In this document: in pieces, positions 47,803-59,270 of the stretch
How positions within the stretch are numbered: the first letter of the stretch is position 1
How the letters are laid out: every line of letters begins with the position of its first letter
NCBI GenBank assembly: GCA_021399435.1
Contig: JAJTUP010000002.1
Location: 3,596,001 to 3,660,000 of the forward strand
Origin: Diaporthe sp. PMI_573
Taxonomy: Eukaryota; Ascomycota; Sordariomycetes; Diaporthales; Diaporthaceae
DNA length: 64,000 nt
Reading direction: 5' to 3'
Translations under genes and position numbers: made by a program
The notes under the pieces: model-generated
Told to the model about the DNA's origin: nothing
Databases searched by the model: none
Seen by the model: the letters and a program-made list of their open reading frames with translations, nothing else

Positions 47803-49178
47803 TCATGCCTGCCAGGGAGCAGTCAGCTCGCCCTTGTGAACCTTGATGGCCTTTGGGGGCGCAACATAGTCAAAGTAGCCCATCATAGCCAGAATGTTGA
47901 TGTCCTGCGGACCAGTGATCATGTTCCCCGTCGAGCTCATGAACTTGTGGGGGAATCCAATGTCGAACTCGTAGCCCTTCTCAATTTCCTGCACGTCTTC
48001 GGGGGTCAACTCCAAGCTGAGTGCCTCCACGTTGGCCTTGAGGTGCTCCACCTTGCGGCCACCCAGGATGGGGAATACATTGGGAGACTGCGAATAATTG
48101 TTTATTAGTAGATGCTGCGCTGCAACGTATCAGACACGAGCGCAGGACTTACCTTTTGCAGCGCGTAGGCCAGGGCCACACTGGTGATGGGTACATTGTG
48201 GCGTTTCGCGACAGCGTCCAGTACCTTTGAAATCGCCTCCTCGCGGCCGACCCGCAGCGGCGGTGGCACGTTGCGGCCGCCTTGCTCTGGGCCACTGTCT
48301 GGCGACTTGAAGAGGCCCCCACCGAGGACACCAAAGGGCATCAGGGCCATGCCCTCCTCCTTGCACATGGGGATGACCTCGCGCTCCAGGTCACGCTCTT
48401 GCGCCGAGTAGCGGCCTTGGTACACGGAGAAGGGGCGGAGGCCGTTTTGACGCGCGTACATGTTGGCCTTGGTGACCATCCAGGCCGGCGCATCGCTGAT
48501 GCCCAGGTACAGGACCTTACCCTGGTTGATGAGCGTGTTGAGGGAGTGCATGAGCTCTGGAATCTCGGTGGCGTAGTCCCAGGCGTGGACGTAGAGCTAG
48601 GGGAGATTGCATATTAGCTGACGGAAAATCCCGCGCGATACTTACGATTGGTAGGATTGAATTCTTACAATATCGACATAGTCGGTTTGCAGAGCTTCCA
48701 AGCTGCTGTGGATCGACAGGTGCAGACTCTTGGAACCAGTACCACCGAAGTTGCTCTGCTGAACCGGGTGGCCGGTCTTGGTGCTCATGGTGTACTTGGT
48801 GGCGATGACCATCTCCGATCGACGACCGGGGGTCTTCTGCATCCACTCGCCGATCCACTGCTCACTCTGGCCACTGTGGTAGTTGTTGGCAGTGTCAATG
48901 AAGTTGCCGCCAAGGTCGTAGAAGGCATCCAAGAGTTCAAATGCCTTCTCTTTGGTCAGATCTCCCATAATCATGCCCCAGGCATCGCCGATACCTAATG
49001 ACCGAGATAGATGCTTAGCCTGTGATAGCACGCAATCATGGCAGGATTTTTGGCTCGGAAGGATCTACTCACTCATGCCTCCAAGGCAGAGCGGGCTCAC
49101 ACGGACGGAAGCCGATGGTGCCAACAAGCGGTGTCTGCCGAGCAGGCTCTTGGGAGGGCTAGGTGGAATGAAAGCCAT
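47803..49178 (-). CDS. Aldo-keto reductase, norsolorinic acid reductase-like (aryl-alcohol dehydrogenase group)
   Basis: Four exons, 49178-49073, 48994-48669, 48596-48153 and 48087-47803, give 386 residues. The first intron splits the codon in LCLGGMS|IGDAWG, a diagnostic stretch of the NorA/AAD group. The catalytic tetrad is visible: Asp69 and Tyr74 (FIDTANNY), Lys102 (VIATKY) and His148 (YVHAWDY). C-terminal blocks [19 protein letters not shown] and [19 protein letters not shown] agree. Members reduce aryl ketones or aldehydes with NADPH; in aflatoxin loci NorA is a minor reductase. Here it could reduce a keto group of the aromatic core or side chain. There is no targeting signal. Start ATG 49178 is the first in-frame ATG with an intron of normal type. 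No AflR-type site was found within about 250 bp upstream. Confidence 0.9.
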
Positions 49179-51016
49179 GATGATGACTCTTACTGGTCGA
49201 TGCGAGACTTGGTGTGTGTGTGGGTGGGTGGGTGGGTGTTGACTTGGAAGAGTCGATGATATCTAAGCCACCAAGTTCGTGCTGCTTGCTGTTGCTTATT
49301 CAAACTACGAGGCTAAAGCTCACTTTTATCTTTGATGGATGAATGGCCCACTGACCCCAGAGCTCTGAGGATTCATATCATGTCCGAGACGGCATCGGAC
49401 TTAGGACAATGAACATGTCTCATCACCGTTGCTTGACGACAATTCCTTTTGCCGGCTGTTTGAGCGTGTCGGAGACAACAAGGTGTGGCGCTTTTTCGCG
49501 CGCGGTGAAGTCTATTCCCGCGCGTATGCTCCTTAGCCCGCGCGGGCAAGCAAACACAGCGGGAAATGCTCAGCACATAAGCCTGCTTGCCTCCCTATTT
49601 AAGTACCTACCTAATCGGGACAGCCAGGCGGTGTTTGGCTGTGGCCATTGGCCAACCATCCTCAACACCCTCGGCAGGGATAGCCCCAGTCGGAAGAACT
49701 ACCCGATGCGACCCTTACTCCTCCAGAGGACCCCTATTTGCTAAGCTCATTCGTGGTAGTATCCAGTCCTATCTTCAAACAAGAGGTCCGGGGACTGCAC
49801 GTCTTACTACGGTTGGGGGCGTAATCATGACCCCTACATCAATTGCTTGTGATGTACTCAGGGTCCCCGCGGCTCGGAGCCGGGTAGATCTGAGCACTTT
49901 CCCATCTGACTGTAGCGACCAATACCGTGGCCCCTCCTTCGGCACGTCCCTTTTCCGTCCACCTAAAACACGGCAGGGTTGTTTGTCTATTGGGGTAATC
50001 GCAGGAGTGATGCTCATTTGCCTTTTGATATGTCTGTCTGTCGGAAACCCACACCGCCATTCACGGCCTCAGAAGAGGATGTCTGGCAACCAGCTCAGCC
50101 TGGCGCCTGACGCAAGAGGAAGAGGAGCGTTTTATTGGCCAGTTCCTTCAGCCAGAAGTACAAATCACAACGAATTCCGAGCCTATGATAAGCGGGCCTA
50201 TCCACTTCCATTTACCGTCGAGCCAATGTGTGGTGCGCATCAGAGCGCGAGTGTCCAACGCCCTTAGTCCGCGACGCATGTCAGATATGACAAGTAGATT
50301 GCCCGCTGTTGGAGGATGGAAAATGAACTAGGCACCGCCCCGAATGCTGCACAAAGGGTTCGATGTTGAGAAATCCAGCAAGTTTACCTCGGCGCAGAGT
50401 GGGGTTGCATGCATTCCTCTTCGGCCTCGGTCCTTTGAAAGCTGCGGAAGACTCCCCGTAGGAGAATTAAAATTCCGTCGGCAGGCGCCCCGCCAGGGGC
50501 GCCATCCCGCCTCCCGCCTCTGGCTCCACCCCCGTTTCATCCAAGGGCAGTCGGAAGGAACTCAGCGCTATGACTAGTAACAGACTAGTTAGTCTACTCC
50601 AAGGATCTCGACTAGTTGGCCAAAGTTCCCTGCAGAGAAGAACAGCAAGAAAGCGGGTAAATCTGATATAAGATCTATCACAAACCTTGGGAAATTTGCC
50701 CAGCTTCCACAGCAGCTTCTTCCAACCCTGGGACCAGGGCCCTGGGACCAGGGGTGATGCTGCCTGCGCTGCCCCACTGCTAGTGGATGAATCATTGAAG
50801 CAATTGCAACCCCGGATCACCATCTCAAAGGGCTGGAGCCACGAGGCCAAGCGATCTCCAGAAGGCTTGAATCATGCGGACGTTGATCAGTGCCCCGTAC
50901 TTGGACAAGCTTGGGCAACCTATATGGATCGACAATATAGAGACAATGCATCAAACTTCGAAACTGGGTTTAACAAATATCATCATAAACTTTTCTTTGT
51001 ATAGATTCTACATCCA
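49179..51016. other. Intergenic region with G-rich simple repeat and CCCGCGCG elements
   Basis: The GTGTGTGTGGGTGGGTGGGTGGG tract at about 49,208-49,238 lies close to the aldo-keto reductase start. Several CCCGCGCG-type sequences, including TTCCCGCGCG at 49515-49524, occur at 49,490-49,550. Open frames between 49,587 and 50,850 lack family resemblance and are judged incidental. No gene is supported. Confidence 0.5.
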
Positions 51017-52498
51017 TTAGCTAGATTGAAATGGTCGGTATCGAACCTCGATGGCTGCTGCATCGCCCTTTGGCGAGCAAATCTTCTTAACCACGGCCAA
51101 GCGTCCCATACCATCATGTACGCTGTGGACCAATTCGCTCAGCTCGCTCATGTCCAGAAGCTTCTGGTTGGACAGTTGAAAGAGACTGAGGTCGCGTAGC
51201 CGGGCCATGATCTCCTCCTCTGGTAGAATGGATCCCCGACCTGGCACGAGATGGCTGAGCATGACGAGGCAGCTGTTGCTATTGGCACGCAGGATATCCT
51301 TATGTGCGAGCAGCTCTGATACAATCTGCTGGGTGGAGCGGCCCAGGCCGATGGACGAAAGATCGAGAATATAGATAGATGCATCTCGGACCAGCTGTGG
51401 AGTCCCAATCGCGCGGTAGTAGGCGGTGATGCGGCCATTGGCCTGCATTTCCATGTCATTGGAGGCGGATCCAGGCCTCCGGTTATTGTTCAGATGGAAG
51501 TTGTCCACGGCACCAGCTCTGATCATTTGGACGATGAAGCTGGCGTTGGGGCACTGTTTCCCCAAGATGGAAGCCCGATCTATCGTCTCTGCTCCGATCT
51601 GATGATTGAAAAATGGTCAGTGTCCGCGCAGGTGCTTGTTATTTACATTGCAAATGTGGCACTCACCTCCACCACGGTCACGGCTGATGAGCTGTCAAGC
51701 GCGTCAAAACAACCCAGCGACTGCAGTAACTCGGCGCCAGAGACCTCTCGTTCCGCCATGACATGCCGCAGAAAGGCCGGCCACTGCCGCCGCCACTGCG
51801 GCTGCTGCTCGCACATGACGGCGAACGGCATGCTCGTGCCCTGCCACGCGTTATACGCGCTGTGGGCCGGGCTGGACGAGTTGGCGCCAAACATCCGCAT
51901 CGCCTTGACCATGTTCATCGCCGCGGGTGCCGCAGCGTCCGCCAGGAACATGACGGCGTCGTGGTACGATGGGTTCATGACAAACTGGCTTGAGAGTGGT
52001 GTGTGCGCAACATGGCCAAGCTGTGGCTCCTGGAGAAAGCCGACCGCGGCGGTCATGGGGACGATGCGCGCAAGGTGGGATTTTGGGACCGAGGCGAGCT
52101 CCGCAATGTCCTCAAGGGACGCGCTGTTGTTGAGTGGAATGTAGGCTAAGATCTGGAACTCGCACAGCCATTGTAGACATGCAAGAAGCTGATTCTGGTC
52201 TTAGTTAGCCCCAGGCCTTATCAAACTGGCCACACAAGTCCCTACTTACCTGGCACGCAAGGTTTTGTAATAACTGCTCTGGGCTCATCACCATGGCTTG
52301 CAGCTTCGCTATGCTGGTGGTTATGGATCGCCTGATATTTTCTTCTTGTTTCGACAACTTGCCAACAGTAGTTGATGGTGGCGCCTGGCCGCCAAGCAAT
52401 GTGGCTGATTCGCCATTGCCACAGAGGGCTGCGAGAGCCTCTGCCTGTGCAGCCACTTCGTTGGCACACGCCGTGAGCTGGTTCAAGTTGATGGCCAT
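51017..52498 (-). CDS. AflS/AflJ-like transcriptional coactivator (O-methyltransferase-derived fold)
   Basis: Three exons, 52498-52250, 52194-51667 and 51598-51017, give 452 residues. The protein has the layout of AflS-type proteins such as MdpA: an N-terminal helical region, a winged-helix-like dimerisation segment ([32 protein letters not shown]), an [13 protein letters not shown] block, and a C-terminal methyltransferase-like domain with [10 protein letters not shown] and [13 protein letters not shown]. The SAM-binding glycine motif is not recognisable, as expected for a coactivator that no longer methylates. AflS partners AflR to drive cluster genes. It is transcribed divergently from the AflR-like gene, the arrangement typical of aflatoxin-type loci. 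All three exon junctions are in phase 0 with canonical signals. The alternative of an active methyltransferase is unlikely. Confidence 0.88.
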
Positions 52499-53678
52499 GA
52501 CGAAGTGGGTGAATGTGCCGCGCTGCCTATAGGTGCCCACGCTCTTCCAAGTTCTATGTGGCAGGTTCGCAGTTCCTACTTAGGTAATTGTGTCCTGCGG
52601 CGCAGCTGGCTGGGTCGTTGGGTGTACCTGACATCGACGGTTCCGGATTCGCACCTCGCTTTCGGACCTCGCCCGTCTCCAGGTTGCCAAGTACTAGATT
52701 TACTGTGGGGAGACGCAATCTTCAGCCTCACCGAAATCCTACCTCACGAGGTAACCGGAGTGGGTAAGACGTTCTTGTGCTAGCTGGCTCGGCGCTCAAC
52801 GATTTTACACGCCCCCAGCTGAAATAATTGGGCTTGACAAATCTAAATCGAGCATCCCCAGCTCCGATATTCACAGCCGCTCGCGATGTTACAAATGTAC
52901 TCGATTCTGCATAGGTAGGTATGCCCACAGCCTCACGCCATCCTCTAGAATGTCTATGTTGAGTCGTCTATATTCCACTTGCGGGAATAAGCCGTATGAG
53001 GAACCGCTTAATAAGGAATAAGCAATTCGCAAGTGGCTTATTCTCGGTGATCCACTCAAAAAAAAAACCAAAAAAAAACCCGTGAACAAGTGTTTACGCG
53101 GCTTAGAGAAGAGGCAGCTGTGTCTGGGCGGCTTACTTGAAAGGGTGCGGTTGGCCAACAATTAGAAGAGCATATTCGGCTCCGGAAACTCGCAACCACC
53201 GCATCCGCGCGCGAATCATCCAAACATGTCTCCGACTGATGGTGTTCTGATGTGTATTCCATAGTTCTAGATTCCTTCAGAAGCCCCTCCTTGAGATAGC
53301 ATGGGCTAAGGCTTACCATGATGGATTCGACTCCGCTCTTCCAGGCGTTAGAATCCTTTAGGAGCGCCTCCTTCAGATAGCATGGATTAACGCTTACTGT
53401 GCTGTGGCGCCTTCGACTCCGCACTTTACGACCTAGAATCCTTTAGGAACACCTCCATGAGATAACCCAGGTGGGCCAAGACTGGCTGTAACGACCAATA
53501 GCCCGAATTCTTTCGCCGCACGCACGTGGCCAAAGACCAGTATTTTGTTGCCGCAAACACGGAACAAGAATACAAGTATAGCCGTATTTATATCCTGCGA
53601 TGCCTACGAAAGCAGTGTATTTACCGATCCGGAGCAGTCGGTGTATGCAAACTTAATTTTTCCGTGCGGAAAAGAAAG
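52499..53678. promoter_or_regulatory. Bidirectional regulatory region between the AflS-like and AflR-like genes
   Basis: About 1.2 kb shared by two divergent regulators. Two related 11-mers, TCGCACCTCGC (52649-52659) and TCGGACCTCGC (52662-52672), lie in tandem and resemble but do not match the AflR site. An A-rich tract (AAAAAAAAAACC-type) lies at 53,058-53,081. A tandem repeat occupies 53,268-53,470. No gene is seen. Confidence 0.55.
53268..53470. repeat. Imperfect tandem repeat of about 81-85 bp, 2.4 copies
   Basis: Units start at 53268, 53349 and 53434 with TAGAWTCCTTYAGRARC-like sequence. Each continues with CCTCC, GATAGCATGG and, in the first two units, TTCGACTCCGC. The third unit is partial. 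It lies 200-410 bp upstream of the AflR-like start. Confidence 0.8.
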
Positions 53679-55121
53679 ATGGCTTCTGCGAATTCTTTGG
53701 CCGAATCCCGTTCAAATGTACCCACCAATGGCGCTCCCGGCACGCCGGCGCCCAAGCTGCGAGACAGTTGTCACGCCTGCGCGTCTTCCAAGTTGAAATG
53801 TAGCAAGGAAAAACCGACTTGCGCGCGGTGCGCGAAGCGTCGAAAGCCATGTGAATATTTTGTGACGAGAAGAGGTGGGCGAAGGCACCACCGGCCCTCT
53901 ACCTCCTCGGCACCCGCTTCCACCACCAACCCAGGCGGGCAACAAGCATCATCTACCATTTCGGTGGCAACAACAACGAAAACACCACCTCAAGCCACCT
54001 CACACACAGCCGTTGGCCCAACGATCGTCTGCCTGGACAAGTATGGATCCAACTTGGCAGATTTCGAGCCGGTGAGCCCCGAACATAGCTCGGACGGCCA
54101 GCAATTTTCCAGTGCCAGTCCATCTGATATGGACTTGGATATGGATTTGATGCTAGATGACTATTCAGCAATTGCATCACCCCTCTCCTTCGATATCTCA
54201 GATCTCACCAGCATCAACACTGGGATGGGCTCTCTCACAAACGACTCGACTATGAGCGCCATCACAGACTACTCATTCGACATCACAAAACCAGTCGACT
54301 TTGGCGGTAGTGGAGGCGGTGGCCCACTCTTCCCTCCTGAAGCTCCCTTGCAGCAAAAGCCGCCGGCTACTGCTGCTCCCAGCAGTGATGACTTCACACT
54401 GTTAGCAACGGATCTCATCCATACCGGACCTGCATCACCGGCATCAGGCCGTCTGTGTAATTGTCATGCCCGAGCCCTTGAGGTTCTCAATCAGCTCTAT
54501 TCGTTAGAAGTCAGGACGACCGACAGCACGCCGGGCGAAGGTTCGCTGCAATCCCTCCTCGACGCCAACGAGCACATGCTCGATACAGTAGGCAACATAC
54601 TGCCCTGCGAGTGCTCCAAGGACGGGTTCCTACTGGTGACCATGTCCTTGGTGGCGTTCAAGGTGATGGCTCGCTATGAAGCGGCGGCGCGGCAGCAGAC
54701 GCCGTCCTGGTTTTCCGCAGCGCGGGTGCCAAATGGCATCATCGGGACCACGGAGGAGTCCCTTGCGCGCGGCAGCGCGAGCAGTCACGAGAACAAAGTT
54801 CAGCATGGGCCACTCGATGGGCGGATCGCCGCCCAGGTCGTCTTGAGCGAGCTGTATAGAATGCAGCGCTTTGTCAGGGGTCTGGCGAAGCAGTTGAAGG
54901 AGATGGCAGGCTTGGACATGAGCGCAAATAGCTGTGGCGAGCGGCTCTTTGACAGGTCTTCGCATCACGGTTCTCGAGCTACAGACTTCCTGATGGGTGG
55001 GATGTTTAATGATCCTGCTCTCCCATTCTCCGCGGCTTTCTTTTGTCAACTAGAGACAGATCTGCGCAGGCGCCTCCGTGGCCTGTCTAAAGAGCTTGCG
55101 GACCTTGTGCGAACAATATGA
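53679..55121 (+). CDS. AflR-like Zn(II)2Cys6 transcription factor, putative cluster activator
   Basis: A single exon of 480 residues from ATG 53679; the frame is open upstream but the N-terminus from this ATG matches the family. The binuclear zinc cluster has Cys at 31, 34, 41, 48, 51 and 58 (spacing 2-6-6-2-6), with SCHACASSKLKCSKEKPTC and ARCAKRRKPCEYF, the AflR subtype. A basic linker RRGGRRHHRP follows, then a Ser/Thr/Gln-rich middle and acidic stretches (SDMDLDMDLMLDD) that may activate transcription. The AflR-specific C-terminal domain (CNCHARALEVLNQLY, VVLSELYRMQRFVRGL) runs to the end. It is nuclear. Its predicted target TCG-N5-CGA occurs upstream of several cluster genes. It pairs with the divergent AflS-like coactivator. 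Confidence 0.92.
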   Translation: MASANSLAESRSNVPTNGAPGTPAPKLRDSCHACASSKLKCSKEKPTCARCAKRRKPCEYFVTRRGGRRHHRPSTSSAPASTTNPGGQQASSTISVATTTKTPPQATSHTAVGPTIVCLDKYGSNLADFEPVSPEHSSDGQQFSSASPSDMDLDMDLMLDDYSAIASPLSFDISDLTSINTGMGSLTNDSTMSAITDYSFDITKPVDFGGSGGGGPLFPPEAPLQQKPPATAAPSSDDFTLLATDLIHTGPASPASGRLCNCHARALEVLNQLYSLEVRTTDSTPGEGSLQSLLDANEHMLDTVGNILPCECSKDGFLLVTMSLVAFKVMARYEAAARQQTPSWFSAARVPNGIIGTTEESLARGSASSHENKVQHGPLDGRIAAQVVLSELYRMQRFVRGLAKQLKEMAGLDMSANSCGERLFDRSSHHGSRATDFLMGGMFNDPALPFSAAFFCQLETDLRRRLRGLSKELADLVRTI

Positions 55122-56244
55122 AGTTGAAGAAATCGTGTTCCATAGAGTACAGACGTTAATTAGATCTCTAACCTCACGGTTGTCATTTGGCCATCCATGT
55201 TGCTCAATATTGAATACCATCATGCTTTCCTCACAACTTCGAAATGGATTTACTGTCTCGTACTTCGAAAGCCTCCCCGAAGTGTCTCTCTGTACTATGC
55301 ACAGCGATTGGGAGTTTGCTAAGCCGGAATTTGCCGTGTGCACCGGCACTCTGAATCATTCTGATTCAGCGTCAGATTTGAGAAGTTGATTGTCTCACTC
55401 CTACGGTCCTTTTGTCAACTTGGTGTGGACCCCTAATCTTCACCGTTTCGGCAGTTGTGGTCCACGCGGTGGTGGCGCATTGCAGAATCCAAATCAGGCT
55501 TTGTGGGCGGTGATGCACTCGTGCCCCGGGCAGGCAGAGCCAGCCAGCCGGCGCAGGATTCTGAATACCGTAGGAAAGATGACAGAGTTTTCCCGTCTTG
55601 GTGTGCGGAGTGAGGCTTGGCGGGCTCGGTTTCCTCCTGGCGATGGATGCTCACTGCGTCCTGATGTTGGATCGCTGCGGGCCGCCATCCTATTAGATAT
55701 GCCAGGCATGGGTCCAGCTGTAACACGCTTACGAGACACCAGGGTTAAAACTCGATGGAATTGAGCTAAGGGTTCTCGATTCAGCACCAGCGCTGTCCTT
55801 TCCCGCGCTGCATCTGAGCCGCATAGCTGCATAAAAAAGCGCGCGGGAAAAGCGCGCGGGAAATACACTTGTGCTCCAGAGTGTCAACCCAGCGTTGTCT
55901 GTCAATTCCTAAGCCCGAGGTCGTGAAAGTAGGGTACACTCGGACAACGACTTCTGGTTAAGTCCGGCGTAGTAGCATTACTAACATATCCATTTACTTT
56001 GTACCTCGAGACACTATCATTATTATGGACAAGCTCGACAGGGCTACTTATCCCATGCCACAGTAATCATTCCGAACTATAGGAAAGTGACGAAGTAAAA
56101 GAGACGAGAGAAAAGGCTTATGCTTTGCTACCTACCAACTCGCCTTCCTCAAGCTTCCCAGGCTCGCATAAGCATTTACTTCCACTGTTGGACTTCTGAT
56201 AAAATTGTTTCCTCCTAGTGGCAGTCACCGGCTGAGACGATAAC
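55122..56244. promoter_or_regulatory. Promoter region of the MFS transporter
   Basis: Contains three copies of a TTTCCCGCGC-type element: TTTCCCGCGCTG around 55,799 and its reverse GCGCGCGGGAAA at 55839-55850 and 55852-55863. A near-consensus AflR site lies at 55940-55950. The left part is the 3' flank of the AflR-like gene. No gene is supported. Confidence 0.5.
55940..55950. promoter_or_regulatory. Probable AflR-type site TCGGACAACGA
   Basis: TCG-N5-CGA at 295 bp upstream of the MFS start. It fits the half-sites but not the preferred S at the ninth consensus position of the inner bases, so it is a weaker match than those at 40493 and 42557. Confidence 0.45.
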
Positions 56245-58262
56245 ATGACGCATACACTGACGCCTGAACAGCCAAAAATCCTAGGCTCCGGGAAGACGAC
56301 TGCGGTTGATTCTGCCGCTCCCACTGCGTCCTCATCGACCTTGTCACCATCATACAGCAACGACATACAGCTGGATCCAGTCGGTGAGCATGTCCTGGAA
56401 AGCGGTGGAAATGGATCTCACGATGCGCTGGGGGGCGAAGAGAAGCAAGAGGACTTAGAAGAGTATCCAAGCGGTGCTCGTCTGTTGTATCTCTTTTTGG
56501 CCCTAATTCTTTGCATGCTCTTGGCCGTCATCGACATGACCATCACGGCCACGGCGGTACCGCACATCACCGACGAGTTCCACAGCCTGAACGATGTAGG
56601 ATGGTATGCCTCAGTTTTCTTCATGACGGTGGCCTCTTCGCAGTCGACATGGGGCAAGATATTCCGGTACTTTGACCTCAAGGCCATGTTCTTGGGGTCC
56701 ATTGCTCTCTTTGAGCTTGGAAATCTGATTTGCGGTGAGTGATGCCCTTCCTGATTTCCATCACCGACCACTTGCACCCTGTAAACCGCGCAGGACAGCA
56801 GACAGCTGATATTCGCATGCGTACCTATGCAGGCGCGGCACCAAATAGCAACGCCTTAATCGTCGGCCGTGCCATCACCGGCCTCGGCGCCTCGGGCGTG
56901 ATAGCAGGCTGCTACACCGTGGCCGCCTTCGCCGTGCGCCCCGCGCAACGGCCAGCATTCACTGGCGGACTGGCTGCCACCTACGGCATCGGGTCTAGCA
57001 TCGCACCCGTTATTGGCGGCGTGTTGGCCGATAGGGTTACGTGGCGCTGGTGTTTCTACCTCAACCTGCCCATCGGGGGCTTCGCCGCCGCGGTGCTGTT
57101 CTTCATCTTCAAGACGCCGCCCCACTCGCGCAACGAGGCCGACCACAACGCCACGTGGCGAGAGAAACTGCTGCAGATGGACCTCCCGGGCTTTTTCATC
57201 AGCCTCGCGGCGGTGACTTGCCTGCTGCTGGCACTGCTGTGGGGAGGCACCGCCAAAAGCTGGAATTCGGCGGATGTGATCGGCACGCTTGTGGGATTCT
57301 TCTTGCTAGTTATATTATTTGTTGTTGTTGAGTCCTACCAAGGCGAGCGCTCCATGGTCGTTCCACGAATCTTGAAGCAGCGCCTCGTCTTGGTAGGCAG
57401 TATTGTTGGTTTTCTGTGAGTTACACTTGATCTACTTCCTTAGGTGGAAACCATGAAATCCTTTACTGACACTGGAAACCAGAACTGGTGGTGCTCAATT
57501 CACTTTGGTGTACTACGTTCCCATTTATTTCCAAGCCATTTTAGGCATGAGCGCTCAAGACAGTGGCGTGAGAAATCTGGCGTACATTATCGCTATTTGT
57601 GAGTGCCATCTCTTCCCGCGACTTTCCATTTTAGCATGAGGACCCCCCTCCGCACTGGAATGAATAGCGTACTGAAATTACCCATGTGACTAGCGCTCTT
57701 CACTGTCGTTGCTGGCGCCGCTATCAGCGCCACAGGTCACTTTACGCCCCTTGTCGTAGGAGGCTGCGCGCTGTGGAGCGTCGCAGCGGGTCTTATGACT
57801 ACGTGGTCCAAGTCGACGACTATCGGAGAGACGATCGGCTACCAGATCCTCGCCGGTGTAGGCGTCGGAGTAGCCTATCAAGGACCCATTCTGGCGGCTC
57901 AGGCGCTCGCCGCACCCACCGACATTGCCGCCACCAGCGCCATGTTGCTGTTCTTCCAAACCATGGGCGGCGCTTTCGTCGTGTCGGCGGCACAGACAGC
58001 TTTCACGAATGAGCTGATGCACAAACTGCGAGGATACTCACCAGGGACGGATGTCATGGCCGTCATTGCCACAGGCGTCACTGAGCTCCCTCGAGTCTAT
58101 GGCGGGCAGGAGCTGGATGCCATCCTTCACAGCTACAGTGATGGGCTGCGAGTTGCGTTTATTATCATTGTTGGCTTCACTGGAGCTGCTACACTGTGTG
58201 CGATGTTCCTGCCTTGGAGGTCGATCAAGTCTATTCGGGCGCAAAGAGGCGACAAAATATAA
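56245..58262 (+). CDS. MFS transporter, DHA2 (14-TM) drug:H+ antiporter type
   Basis: Four exons, 56245-56734, 56833-57415, 57483-57598 and 57694-58262, give 585 residues. A soluble N-terminus of about 80 residues is followed by hydrophobic segments starting YLFLALILCMLLAVIDMTI. Signatures: DMTITATAVPHI in TM1, GRAITGLGASGVIAGCY, the antiporter motif TYGIGSSIAPVIGG, and WRWCFYLNLPIGG, all typical of 14-helix DHA2 exporters found in toxin and pigment clusters. Later segments include VYYVPIYFQAILGMSAQDSG. It most likely exports the cluster product across the plasma membrane. The third exon (116 bp) was placed by frame and consensus splice sites. A likely AflR-type site lies 295 bp upstream. Confidence 0.92.
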
Positions 58263-59270
58263 TGCTAGACTGTGATTGCCTCTTCTTAAAGGGGCCAGCC
58301 GCAGGGCTACGAGATTCATAGGGAAATTGAAAGCCTGAGAATACCTAGATATGTTCTATTTGGGTATATAGATTACAAGAGAAATCAACGCAAAATTGAG
58401 CAAAGTCAAAGGAGATGCCTCGTCGGCATGCTTGTACTGCCCGTTCCAGAACTGCCATGCGGGAGACTTCAAGATGAATTGGAAAGATAAAATGGGGAAG
58501 CTAAGCCCAATTCGATGCCGTGGAAGAAAAGGATGTTCATCAATTTCACAAGTTAGGTATTGGAGGTTCTACAGAACAAGACAATAGTTTCTAGAAACCG
58601 TGGAAATAATCTCACCTTTCAATGCCCCCAACCCCCCCCCCCCCCTCACAATAGAAAAGAAGAAGAAAAGAGAAATACACAACTCATATCTGTTTCAAGA
58701 TCCCAAGTGTTTGAAAAGAGAATCCAAAGGGCTCATCTGTCATGATCCTCGTGTGCAGTGAGTTCGCATACGGCAGGAGTCGGGAGGTTGGATTGAGTCC
58801 GACTCCGTTGACCGTGGTAGTCGCGTAAAGAACCTGGTCCAGCGAATAGAAGATCGGAAGCCGATGAAAATATGTCAGAAGGATTCTTCCGAAAAATCCT
58901 GTAAGCAGAGCGTTGAAGCTAGGGACTGGCCAGGTTGTAATTCCTACTTACCCAGATAGGTAAAATGCTGACAGCACTCGGAGTCCGCTCAACACAGAGG
59001 ACAGCCCAAGATGGATCTCCATTTACGCTGGTTGAAGATGTTTCCAAAGCCAAGAGGCTTATGTAAGACAAAGACAACGGATATCGGGCAATCGTTTCCT
59101 GTGCCTTGCACAGTCTGTAGACTACGATCCCCTGGCGGAAGGAACTTCGACTCGTCTCACCTGAATATAAGCCCACGTTTTTTATTATTTTCTACCCTTT
59201 GCACGCTCTGATGCAGTAGGAAAACTCTCGTTTATTACATCGATTTCTTGAGGTTGCAAAGACAATCACC
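58263..59270. promoter_or_regulatory. Promoter region of the laccase gene
   Basis: The 3' flank of the MFS gene and the laccase promoter. A C13-14 run lies near 58,633-58,645. A full-consensus AflR-type site is at 58854-58864 and a near match, TCGGAGTCCGC, at 58979-58989. No gene is supported. Confidence 0.5.
58854..58864. promoter_or_regulatory. AflR-type binding site TCGGAAGCCGA
   Basis: Matches TCG(S)(W)NN(S)CGR at every defined position. It lies 407 bp upstream of the laccase start in the MFS-laccase intergenic region. Confidence 0.6.

Noticed and set aside
49587..50850. Several open frames of 70-226 residues on both strands
   Set aside because: They overlap one another, have unusual composition and lack any recognisable domain or plausible introns.
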